This document shows, one piece after another, positions 1 to 6,868 of a stretch of DNA of 8,208 nt. The stretch spans positions 1 to 8,208 of the forward strand of contig DLLA01000107.1 of NCBI GenBank assembly GCA_002479035.1, written 5' to 3'. The notes beneath the pieces were generated by a model. The model was not told the DNA's origin, did not search any database, and saw only the letters and a program-made list of their open reading frames with translations. How positions within the stretch are numbered: position 1 is the stretch's first letter; each line of letters starts with the position of its first letter. The stretch comes from Bacteroidales bacterium UBA7574 (GTDB lineage Bacteria; Bacteroidota; Bacteroidia; Bacteroidales; Paludibacteraceae). The position numbers and the translations under genes are program-made.

Positions 1-995
1 TACTCAAGGGCTTGCCCGCAGAGCAACAGCACCTTACAGACTGCTTACGGCAGCAAGAGAAAGAGTTCCGCCTCGGCATACAACTGGTGCACCCGAACAT
101 TGCCGCCACCTATTCGCTGGAAGAGGTTCCTGACTGCGGACGGTGTATCGTACAGGAGGCTGTGGACGGGCAGACCTTGGACAGTTGGCTGGCAACCAAA
201 CCCGACAGACATAAGCGTCTCCGAGTGATGATGCAACTGCTTGACGCAATCGGGTATCTGCACGCACGGCAGTTGGTGCACCATGACCTCAAACCCGGCA
301 ATATACTCATCACACACAATGGCGGAAACCTCAAACTCATTGATTTCGGACTTTCCGATACCGACGACTCGGCATCTCCCGCCCCAAACGATATACAGAG
401 CGACTTCTGCCGATTGGCAGACCTGATGGCACTCTTACGTGTGCATGGCGGCAAGCATATCATTGCGAAATGCCGGCAACGCAAATACCTTAATATCAGC
501 GCACTACGCCGTGACATCACGCTATGCGACAAGTGGCTGCACGCGCTCCCCATTGCACTGATAATCACCATATTGCTTGGCTGTATAGGACTGCTTGGGC
601 ATACCTTATGGGAGCAAAAGGCTGCGCAACAGGCAGCCGACCGGCAGAAACAGGCAGTATTGGCTGATGTGCATGCCTTGTGTGACCGTGAAGAAGCACG
701 ACTGCGCCAAATAGTCAACCAAGAGAAGTACAGGGAATTTGCTACTATAAAGTTCTTCAAAAGCAGTAGATATGCCGCTCTCCGCGATTCCTTGAATACG
801 GTGTACCCCACTGATAACGTGATGCTCAACTACGTCTGCAACACGACATGGGACAATTGGTATAACCACCTGCAATCCCAACTCTACGAACAATTCGCCC
901 AAATGCCGACTATGACGGACGAACTCCGCGCAGGATACATCACCCCTGCGCAATACGACAGCCTGATGAGCGCATATACCACCCTTTGCAAATAA
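1..995 (+). CDS. Hanks-type Ser/Thr protein kinase with a membrane anchor, 5' partial
   Basis: The frame is open to the left edge (bases 3-11 read L-K-G before a TTG at 12), so the start and the glycine-rich loop are outside the window. The K of this L-K-G may be the ATP-binding lysine. Numbering from the TTG: an alpha-C-like stretch is at 17-30, the catalytic loop HHDLKPGN at 90-97 (D92, K94, N97) and the Mg-binding DFG at 111-113. A hydrophobic segment at about 177-197 should cross the inner membrane. After it come a charged, possibly coiled stretch (200-240) and an unrecognised C-terminal domain to 327, probably periplasmic. Oddities: HHD replaces HRD, and only 20 residues separate the DFG aspartate from the next conserved aspartate (D131, in SDF), with no APE motif. 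The C-lobe is also very short. It may be an atypical kinase or a degenerate one; substrate unknown. It converges on the minus-strand operon, stop to stop, 20 bases apart. Confidence 0.85.
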   Translation, partial: LKGLPAEQQHLTDCLRQQEKEFRLGIQLVHPNIAATYSLEEVPDCGRCIVQEAVDGQTLDSWLATKPDRHKRLRVMMQLLDAIGYLHARQLVHHDLKPGNILITHNGGNLKLIDFGLSDTDDSASPAPNDIQSDFCRLADLMALLRVHGGKHIIAKCRQRKYLNISALRRDITLCDKWLHALPIALIITILLGCIGLLGHTLWEQKAAQQAADRQKQAVLADVHALCDREEARLRQIVNQEKYREFATIKFFKSSRYAALRDSLNTVYPTDNVMLNYVCNTTWDNWYNHLQSQLYEQFAQMPTMTDELRAGYITPAQYDSLMSAYTTLCK

Positions 996-1015
996 CCAGC
1001 AAGGTTCGTGTGTCC
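996..1015. other. Short convergent intergenic gap with no visible terminator
   Basis: Twenty bases separate the kinase stop (TAA ending at 995) from the ligase stop (TGA, complementary to 1016-1018). I see no inverted repeat or T-run here that would make an intrinsic terminator in either direction. Transcripts from the two sides may therefore overlap. Confidence 0.5.
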
Positions 1016-2248
1016 TCAAGTGGTTTGGACGTGTTTGTTATGGGAATACTGCTCCAAGGCGAAGAGGACGACAAGGAAGACGTAGAGGGTGGTGAGGGGG
1101 TCGAAGCGCTCAAAGACATCGTCGGTGAGCATATTGATGAGGTACATAAGACTGAACAGCAGTCCGATATGACGGGCTCTGCCCGTGAAGCAGAAAGGTA
1201 TGCTGATGAAGGCTGCCAACAAAAGGAGCAGTCCGATAATGCCCAATTCGAAGTAAGTGCCGATATACTGATTGTGCGTGTTGAAGCCCCATTGGAGTCC
1301 CAACAGGTAATTGTCATCCTCGTAGTTGTCGAGCATAAACTGCTTCTGTTGCCCAATGCCGAGTCCGACAAAAGGTACCTCGGAGGCGTGTATGACAGCC
1401 GATTTGTAGATAGAGACCCGCGGGTCGGTAGCGACATCGCGCATACGGGGTTGGCATTTGACAACCACAAACAAGGCAGCAAGCAGCCCCAAGGCAACCA
1501 ATAGTATCACCCACCAATGGTGCCGGTCGGCATAGCGGTCGAGCAGTGCTACGGCAAACAGTACGACACCCGTCAGCAACGATGCACGCGAGCCGGTGAA
1601 ACAGATACCCACCAGTATGACAGCAGCAGCAACGCCTAATGTAAGCAGACGCGACCAACGTGCGTAGCGGTTGGCGGTGCGATTGTAAATAGCAGGGATA
1701 CAGATTAGTCCGAGTGTGAGCACCATGCAGAAGAACAAGCGGTGCTTGATAGCAGAGGAATAGCCGTGGTCGAACACCAAATGGAAAGGAGGTACGGGTT
1801 CCCCCTGCGAATAGAGCACAATGTCGCGGTGAACGGCGCAATGCACCATGAAGTAATAAGCAGGAACAATGAATACGCATGCCTTGACGAAAGTCTCCAA
1901 GAAGCGCGTATCCCGATATTTCTCGTTCAATCCATAAGCAAAAACAAGCAGCAGGAACGGCAATGTAGCGTAGCGGGTAACGGCATGGATAGCGCATTGC
2001 ATATCGGAAGCCCACAGCATAGAGAGCAACGCCCACGCGAGATAGATAACCATAAGCAGGACAGGAATGGCGGATTTGTCGAACCGCATATTCGTCTGCT
2101 GTAGCCAACGCCCCTCCAAGAGCCACGAGAACAGCCACAACAGCCATAGCATATTGCCGTAATGGGGCGGCAATACCAAGCCGACAAGTGCGAAAAAGAA
2201 AAGCGCGTAGTTGATTTTTCCGATGATATTCCTGTACGATGCAGTCAT
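1016..2248 (-). CDS. O-antigen ligase/polymerase family membrane protein (WaaL/Wzy_C type)
   Basis: This 410-residue polytopic inner-membrane protein has about ten or more hydrophobic segments and a long periplasmic-type loop between the late helices. It carries the pattern of the O-antigen ligase family (Wzy_C): GSRAS at 219-223 at the end of a helix, DPRVSIYKSA at 275-284 starting the large loop, a VGLGIG stretch at 294-299, and NTHNQY at 323-328 just before the next helix. R221, R277 and H325 match the conserved arginines and loop histidine used by WaaL-type enzymes to bind the undecaprenyl-diphosphate-linked donor. The family either joins O-antigen to lipid A-core or polymerises repeat units, and sequence alone does not separate the two. 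The ATG at 2248 lies 4 bases after the stop of the glycosyltransferase-kinase gene, making this the last gene of the block. A ligase role fits the neighbouring LPS-type genes, but polymerase or protein O-glycan ligase remain possible. Confidence 0.88.
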   Translation of the reverse strand: MTASYRNIIGKINYALFFFALVGLVLPPHYGNMLWLLWLFSWLLEGRWLQQTNMRFDKSAIPVLLMVIYLAWALLSMLWASDMQCAIHAVTRYATLPFLLLVFAYGLNEKYRDTRFLETFVKACVFIVPAYYFMVHCAVHRDIVLYSQGEPVPPFHLVFDHGYSSAIKHRLFFCMVLTLGLICIPAIYNRTANRYARWSRLLTLGVAAAVILVGICFTGSRASLLTGVVLFAVALLDRYADRHHWWVILLVALGLLAALFVVVKCQPRMRDVATDPRVSIYKSAVIHASEVPFVGLGIGQQKQFMLDNYEDDNYLLGLQWGFNTHNQYIGTYFELGIIGLLLLLAAFISIPFCFTGRARHIGLLFSLMYLINMLTDDVFERFDPLTTLYVFLVVLFALEQYSHNKHVQTT

Positions 2249-2252
2249 GATT

Positions 2253-3659
2253 CTATAAGTTCGTAATTCCTTGGTTTATATGTTTGTACCAACGATGTGT
2301 AATGATATATTCGGCGGCATAGGCAGGGTCAATGCCCATGGCTTGGGCGTAGGCTACAGCCATCGTGCGGAGGGCATCGCGGTCGATATTGAGCCGCTCG
2401 AAGTTGCGCAGCCCCTGCTCTGTTCCTATATGCCGGTAGAAATGAATACGATTCAAATCTATCATTTCCACTTTGCTCCCATCTTCATTGAACAGGATAT
2501 TTCCACCTGAATAATCCTTATGCAACACGCCTTGTTGGTGTAAAGCAGCCGTGAACTCACCTATCGCCGTCAGGATATTCTCCCTGTTGGGGAAATCCCT
2601 GTTGCCTATTAACTCGTTGAACGCGTGTTTGCAGTCCGATTCGCGGCACACATACCAACTCTCACGCAAGACACCTGCATAGCGTATCTCGCGGTATGCG
2701 ACAGGTTCGGGTGTGAGTGTGCGCAGGCGTTGGGCATATTCGTAAGACCTGCGTGCTTTCGATTTGACAAACAGCCCATAGACAATGCCCCGCAAAAGTG
2801 AGGGCGTGGCAAACTGTTTGGAGACAAATCCGTTGTATCGCCGCAGGGTGTTGCGCCCACTATGGATGATGTCGCCGTCCTGCCAATGCGCGTAGTCGCC
2901 CACTACGTGGTCGGTACGGAAGAAATTGATGAACCGCGACCAAGAGCGATGGTAGTGCAACGGTCCGCCAAGGTAACGCTGCATATATGCGGGGTGCCGG
3001 CGATTGACAGCGTCCACAATAGCGCGTTTGCGCTGCTTGGCATCCGCCCGTCGCGAGCCACGACGGACACGGTAGTAGAGTCCCACTTCGTCCAACAAGT
3101 GATAGGTGCCGCCCAACTCCATCATGCTCAACCAGAAGTCCCAGTCCTCGCGATAGATGTCCTGCTCACAGAACCCGCCTGCCCGTTCCCAGTCCGCTTT
3201 TCGGAAGAGGGATGTGACAGGTATCATATTCTTTCGCGCCAAGAGCGCATGTGAGAAGCGCGGCAGTTGCCAAGGCTTGTCCACATCGCCAAACATCCGT
3301 GCGCGGCAACCTACGACACGCACATCAGGGTGCTGCTCAAGCACTTGCACGGCATGTTCGATGTAGATGGGACCTATCTTGTCATCCGCGTCCACGGGCA
3401 GGATATAGGTACCCTGCGCCTCGCGGATAGCATGGTTGCGCGTGGCAGATACCCCGAGTGCCGCTTGCGGAAAGACACGGCAGTTGTCGTGTTCATTGGC
3501 ATACGCCGTAATAATAGCCAGACTGTCGTCTGTGCTGGCATCGTCCACCATCACTATTTCCAAAGGGCGATAGGTGGATGCCTGCACGCTATCCAGTGTC
3601 TCGCGGATAAAGGGTGCTGCATTATATACAGGTATGATGACGCTGACGAGTGGCTTCAT
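2253..3659 (-). CDS. Bifunctional protein: GT2 glycosyltransferase fused to an InaA/WaaP-like sugar kinase
   Basis: A single uninterrupted frame of 468 residues holds two domains. Residues 1 to about 225 form a family 2 glycosyltransferase: VSVIIPVYN at 5-13, the nucleotide-binding VDDAS at 38-42, the metal-binding DADD at 90-93 and the acceptor-side EDWDFW at 171-176. Residues from about 255 to the end resemble the InaA/WaaP (Kdo/heptose kinase) family as found alone in Bacteroidales: a putative ATP lysine K281, E307 in the alpha-C-like RRSYEYAQR, a catalytic HKDYSGGN at 380-387 (D382, N387) and a Mg-binding IDLNR with D401. No signal peptide is present, so it should act in the cytoplasm, probably adding a sugar to a lipid-linked core and phosphorylating it. 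The frame extends upstream to 3899, but the ATG at 3659 is chosen because it begins directly with the GT2 fold and overlaps the previous stop by four bases (ATGA). Sugar and acceptor are unknown. Confidence 0.9.
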   Translation of the reverse strand: MKPLVSVIIPVYNAAPFIRETLDSVQASTYRPLEIVMVDDASTDDSLAIITAYANEHDNCRVFPQAALGVSATRNHAIREAQGTYILPVDADDKIGPIYIEHAVQVLEQHPDVRVVGCRARMFGDVDKPWQLPRFSHALLARKNMIPVTSLFRKADWERAGGFCEQDIYREDWDFWLSMMELGGTYHLLDEVGLYYRVRRGSRRADAKQRKRAIVDAVNRRHPAYMQRYLGGPLHYHRSWSRFINFFRTDHVVGDYAHWQDGDIIHSGRNTLRRYNGFVSKQFATPSLLRGIVYGLFVKSKARRSYEYAQRLRTLTPEPVAYREIRYAGVLRESWYVCRESDCKHAFNELIGNRDFPNRENILTAIGEFTAALHQQGVLHKDYSGGNILFNEDGSKVEMIDLNRIHFYRHIGTEQGLRNFERLNIDRDALRTMAVAYAQAMGIDPAYAAEYIITHRWYKHINQGITNL

Positions 3660-4360
3660 ATCCGGTCTTTGTGTTGGGTGAGTTTGCGCCAGTAGTAGAG
3701 AAGGGGATTCTTGTACTTGAGCAACTTCCACGGACGCGATGAGTGGGGTCGGTGCAAGACAGGGTTGTTGGTCATCAAGCGGTTCTCCAGCCCGAGCGCA
3801 GAGGATTGGTGGGTGATGAAGACATCGTACCAGTTCTTGGTCGGGTCGAGTTGCATGAAATCGTAAGCATGCAGAAACTCGTTGGTAATCAGTGTGCAAC
3901 AGAAACTAAAACGCTTCTGGGTGGTATGCACGCCGTGACTCCAACGGTGAGCATAATCGTAGGGATAGTTGATGTCGCCCTGCTCGTTCACCGTTACAGC
4001 GGCTACCATTCCCACGCCCTGTTCTACCTGTTCTGCCAATAACCGGAACGTGTCGGGACGCACCACCACATCGCTCTCCACAATCACCAAGTGCGCCTGC
4101 TCTGCCAATGCCGTTTGCTGCGCACGCTGCAAGACAAGCAAGTAGTTGGGTGACGGGTGCGCGGTCAGGTCACTGAGGTTTACCAACGTGAAAGGCAGCG
4201 TGTCAGCCAATTCCGCCAAGCGTTGCGTATTCTCCAGCGTGGAGTAGTCATTGTAAACGGTGAGTGTCTGCCCTGTTGCCAATACGGCACGGACAGCCTC
4301 CTCTGCGCGGTCCACAGAGTCCTTGACGGGCATGATGATATGCAGGTGAGGGGTTACCAT
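3656..4360 (-). CDS. Small GT-A (family 2-like) glycosyltransferase
   Basis: The 234-residue product begins with a beta strand typical of GT-A enzymes (HLHIIMPVKD at 5-14). It continues with VYNDYS at 35-40 in the place of the nucleotide-binding VDDGS motif, and VIVESDVVV at 92-100, where E95-S-D97 takes the position of the metal-binding DXD. There is no signal peptide or membrane segment, though the basic, aromatic C-terminus (KLLKYKNPLLYYWRKL, 212-227) could touch the membrane surface. It probably transfers a sugar during assembly of an LPS core or surface polysaccharide; donor and acceptor are unknown. The frame runs back to 4465, but those extra residues lie inside the wzi-like gene and do not resemble the family, so the ATG at 4360 is preferred. 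That start overlaps the upstream stop by 7 bases, and the gene's own TGA overlaps the next ATG by four. Confidence 0.85.
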   Translation of the reverse strand: MVTPHLHIIMPVKDSVDRAEEAVRAVLATGQTLTVYNDYSTLENTQRLAELADTLPFTLVNLSDLTAHPSPNYLLVLQRAQQTALAEQAHLVIVESDVVVRPDTFRLLAEQVEQGVGMVAAVTVNEQGDINYPYDYAHRWSHGVHTTQKRFSFCCTLITNEFLHAYDFMQLDPTKNWYDVFITHQSSALGLENRLMTNNPVLHRPHSSRPWKLLKYKNPLLYYWRKLTQHKDRI

Positions 4361-5832
4361 GAAGTGATGAGTCCTGTTTTGGTGATAGTAAGAAGGGCAC
4401 CGAATTGGTTGCCGAACTGTGTGCCGAAGTCGGCAGCGAGGCTCAGACCAAAATCCAATCCCCATGCCTTCTCCACGTGCTTGGTGACCTCAAGCAGGCA
4501 CGCGGTATTGGCAGACTGAAGGCGTAAGAAACGGCAGTCGTTGCCATAGTTGCGGGCGTAGGAGCACAAGGCGCGGTAGCGGAAACCGCAGATGTCGCCG
4601 CGCAGTCCTATATGGTGAACGCGCACCCTGCTGTTGAGTGTATAGACGGTGCCGTCGGTATTGTAGAGGGGTGAGGTGATGAAAGGCGTGCCCATGGAAC
4701 GATACCAATAGTTCCAGCCATTGACATAGACACCGTTGCGGTAGTAACTGTCATTGCCTGCATAGCAGAGTCCGTCGCGGTCGTGCCAAGGTCCCGACTG
4801 GGATGTGGTATTCAACAGTTCGTAGGTTACACCCTCTATGTACCGCCAGCGGGTCTGCATGAGCGAGATACCCCATAGCCCGTCGGTGAGGTTCTTGCCC
4901 AGACCGAGAAAGGCAAAGTTGTCTTCCAAGAAGTTCTGCCAATATGCCGTTACCTGCCACTCGGAGCCTTTGGCAATGAGGCTGAGTTGCTGGCTACCGA
5001 CATGGTTGCCCTGCGCGTTGAGTTGGTCGTTGCTCATGGTACCTCCCGCGTGCGCCAAGAAGACGTTTTTGTAGGACTGCCAGTCGTTTCCGATGTCCCC
5101 ATAGACAGGTGAGGTGCCGCCCCACTGTGCCGCGTGGTGGAACTCGTAGGCGATATTCACCGGCAGACGACCGCCAAAGCGCACGCCTGCGAACTTGTGA
5201 TGCAGAAAGGCGTGGCTGACATAGACGTTGTCCGCCAACCATGCGTGCGTGAGTCCGCCTTTGATTTCAAAATAGCCGTAGCACCCTGGGAAGGGGGTAT
5301 AGTGGTCAATGCCGATGGTGATACGCGGCAGAGGCTGACTATTGCCCGAGAAGACCATACTGCCTGTGGACAGTTGTTCGTCCACGGTCTCATAGACCAC
5401 AGGTTTGATGCCTGCGGTGAGGTCAATGATATATAGGCGCGCGTGCGCGTATAGCAGATTGAAATAGCCCGTCAAGGGGCGGCGTTGCGTGCTCCACGGG
5501 GAGTCCACAATGATGCTCTGCGCACGCCCTGTGAGTTGTACGCCGAAGTCGTAGTCGAACCATCGCTGCGGTGCGGTGGCGGGCTTGATGACACCCGCGG
5601 TGAGGTTGCCGCTGTATGGCGAAGCGGAGATGTTGCCGTGGCGGTTGCTTTGCAGCCAAAACGGGGCATACTTGCCCGAAGAAGCGACACCCGATACCTG
5701 CACTTGGTAGAGCAACGTGTCGCGGGTGGTGACGCTGTCGGTGATGGGCAGCCCCCACCAGTCCCAACCGCCTGCGATGAGCGGCGAGACGGTAAGGAAA
5801 AGGGTGAGTACAGTGAGCCATCTATTCTTCAT
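4354..5832 (-). CDS. Wzi-like capsule assembly outer-membrane protein
   Basis: The 492-residue product starts with a classical signal peptide ([13 protein letters not shown], then SPLIA at 16-20, cleavage likely near 20-22), so it is exported. The rest alternates hydrophobic and polar residues, is rich in Gly, Tyr, Trp and Asn, and ends in an aromatic residue (W492), as expected for an outer-membrane beta-barrel. It resembles the Wzi capsule assembly family seen in Bacteroidota. Features include ASSGKYAPFW at 50-59, the His/Phe-rich AFLHHKFAGVRFGGR at 208-222, EFHHAAQWGG at 230-239, and a segment at 364-384 containing YRNGVYVNGWNYW followed by GTPF. In enterobacteria Wzi holds capsule at the surface; here it could serve capsule or LPS-type glycan. 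The longer frame to 5916 is rejected because the ATG at 5832 gives a clean signal peptide. It overlaps the kelch gene by 11 bases and the next glycosyltransferase by 7. No Shine-Dalgarno is visible. Confidence 0.85.
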   Translation of the reverse strand: MKNRWLTVLTLFLTVSPLIAGGWDWWGLPITDSVTTRDTLLYQVQVSGVASSGKYAPFWLQSNRHGNISASPYSGNLTAGVIKPATAPQRWFDYDFGVQLTGRAQSIIVDSPWSTQRRPLTGYFNLLYAHARLYIIDLTAGIKPVVYETVDEQLSTGSMVFSGNSQPLPRITIGIDHYTPFPGCYGYFEIKGGLTHAWLADNVYVSHAFLHHKFAGVRFGGRLPVNIAYEFHHAAQWGGTSPVYGDIGNDWQSYKNVFLAHAGGTMSNDQLNAQGNHVGSQQLSLIAKGSEWQVTAYWQNFLEDNFAFLGLGKNLTDGLWGISLMQTRWRYIEGVTYELLNTTSQSGPWHDRDGLCYAGNDSYYRNGVYVNGWNYWYRSMGTPFITSPLYNTDGTVYTLNSRVRVHHIGLRGDICGFRYRALCSYARNYGNDCRFLRLQSANTACLLEVTKHVEKAWGLDFGLSLAADFGTQFGNQFGALLTITKTGLITSW

Positions 5833-6868
5833 GGATACAATACAAGTGATTGCACATCTGTTCGTCGGTAGTCTCGCCGATGCCGACAAAGACGCGGTTG
5901 CCCACGGCAAAGGCAAGATGGTTCATCAGCGGGGTCGGCAGGTTGCCGGCGTATTGCCAACTGTCGGTTTGCGGGTCGTAGCGGCGGATGTCGCTGAGCA
6001 GTTGCCCATTGGTACCGATGCCGCCATAGTGAAATCCGCCGATGACATAAGCATATTGCCCTGTGGCAGCGGCAGCCGCAAGGGTGCGTGTCTGCCCGGG
6101 TACGGGTGCACACTCCACCCATTTGCCTTCGGGCAGGAACTCCGCCCACCAGTCAAGGCTCTTGCCTTTGTAGCCCGTGCCTGCGAAATACCGCCCACCA
6201 CACGTACAGCCGCAGCCGCCAAAGGAACGGGGCGGGTAACCGTGCGAGGCGACATGCACATCGATAGTGTCCCAGTGGTCGGACAAGATGTCGTAGCGGA
6301 ACATATCGCGGGCGTAGGTCCAGCAGAAACCATAGCCCACGTAGAGTTCGCCGTTGCCTGCGAAAGCGACGGCGTTGTCGGTGTTGTGGTTGGGGTAGTC
6401 GGTAAGGCGTGTCCATTGTCCGTCGGCGAGATTGAGATGCCACCAGTCGCGCAGGTAGGTGTTGTCGGCACCATACTTGCCGTTGAAGCCGAGTCCGAGG
6501 TAGATGTTCCGGTCGGCATCCACGCACGCTGTGGCATTGACGCGCCCTGCCAAGGGGGTGGTGGCGGCATACTGCGTCCATTGGTCGGCGACGGGGTCGT
6601 ACTGCCAAAGGTCGTTCAAGTAGGTGCCTGCGCTGTCGCGTCCGCCGAAGATATAGGCACGGTCGGCGACCACAAAACAAGTCGCCGAGGCACGTGGCGA
6701 GGGCATGTCCGCACAGCGCGTGACAGGCACCCCGATGTCAGGGGTGCGGTGGCAGGCGGTGAGGACAAGCGTTGCCAAGAGGAATATGTAGGTCTTTGTT
6801 TTTATATGCTGTTTGTTTAGGGAGTTTGTCGCGGGTCTATCGGGGGTCTGTCGCGGGTCGTCGGTCAT
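5822..6868 (-). CDS. Kelch-repeat beta-propeller lipoprotein
   Basis: The 348-residue product has a hydrophobic stretch ([13 protein letters not shown]) with a lipobox LTAC at 36-39, so C39 should be lipidated. About six kelch-like blades follow, at roughly 71-99, 121-155, 174-202, 226-253, 273-306 and 325-345. Each has a hydrophobic strand with GG or a similar turn and a D/W pair such as [13 protein letters not shown] or [13 protein letters not shown]. This predicts a six-bladed propeller, a binding scaffold or, less often, an enzyme. The residues after C39 (HRTPD) are not the acidic run that sends Bacteroidota lipoproteins to the cell surface, so a periplasm-facing location is inferred. A cysteine-rich GGCGCTCGG lies at 217-225. 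The ATG at 6868 overlaps the lptB stop by four bases (ATGA) and leaves an unusually long polar N-region. The ligand is unknown. The position between lptB and wzi suggests a job in envelope glycan handling. Confidence 0.82.
   Translation of the reverse strand: MTDDPRQTPDRPATNSLNKQHIKTKTYIFLLATLVLTACHRTPDIGVPVTRCADMPSPRASATCFVVADRAYIFGGRDSAGTYLNDLWQYDPVADQWTQYAATTPLAGRVNATACVDADRNIYLGLGFNGKYGADNTYLRDWWHLNLADGQWTRLTDYPNHNTDNAVAFAGNGELYVGYGFCWTYARDMFRYDILSDHWDTIDVHVASHGYPPRSFGGCGCTCGGRYFAGTGYKGKSLDWWAEFLPEGKWVECAPVPGQTRTLAAAAATGQYAYVIGGFHYGGIGTNGQLLSDIRRYDPQTDSWQYAGNLPTPLMNHLAFAVGNRVFVGIGETTDEQMCNHLYCIHEE
6829..6861. repeat. Three imperfect 11-bp tandem copies in the start of the kelch lipoprotein gene
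   Basis: Three adjoining units read tcgcgggtcta, tcgggggtctg and tcgcgggtcgt on the plus strand, differing at a few positions. They lie just inside the kelch lipoprotein gene, next to its overlap with lptB, and encode the polar residues [11 protein letters not shown] before the signal peptide core. The unit is not a multiple of three, but all three together are 33 bases, so loss or gain of a single unit would shift the frame. Confidence 0.6.

Noticed and set aside
1314..2147. Second minus-strand frame of 277 codons within the ligase gene
   Set aside because: It is an out-of-frame reading of a clear polytopic membrane protein; its product is rich in Cys and Arg with no domain.
3660..3899. Possible N-terminal extension of 80 residues on the GT2-kinase fusion
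   Set aside because: It lies inside the preceding glycosyltransferase gene, has no GT2 resemblance, and the ATG at 3659 gives a standard ATGA overlap and starts right at the GT2 fold.
5717..6820. Long plus-strand open frame of 367 codons opposite the kelch and wzi-like genes
   Set aside because: The translation is low-complexity, rich in V, G and A, with no domain, and it lies antisense to a protein with a clear lipobox and kelch repeats. It is a by-product of high-GC codon use.
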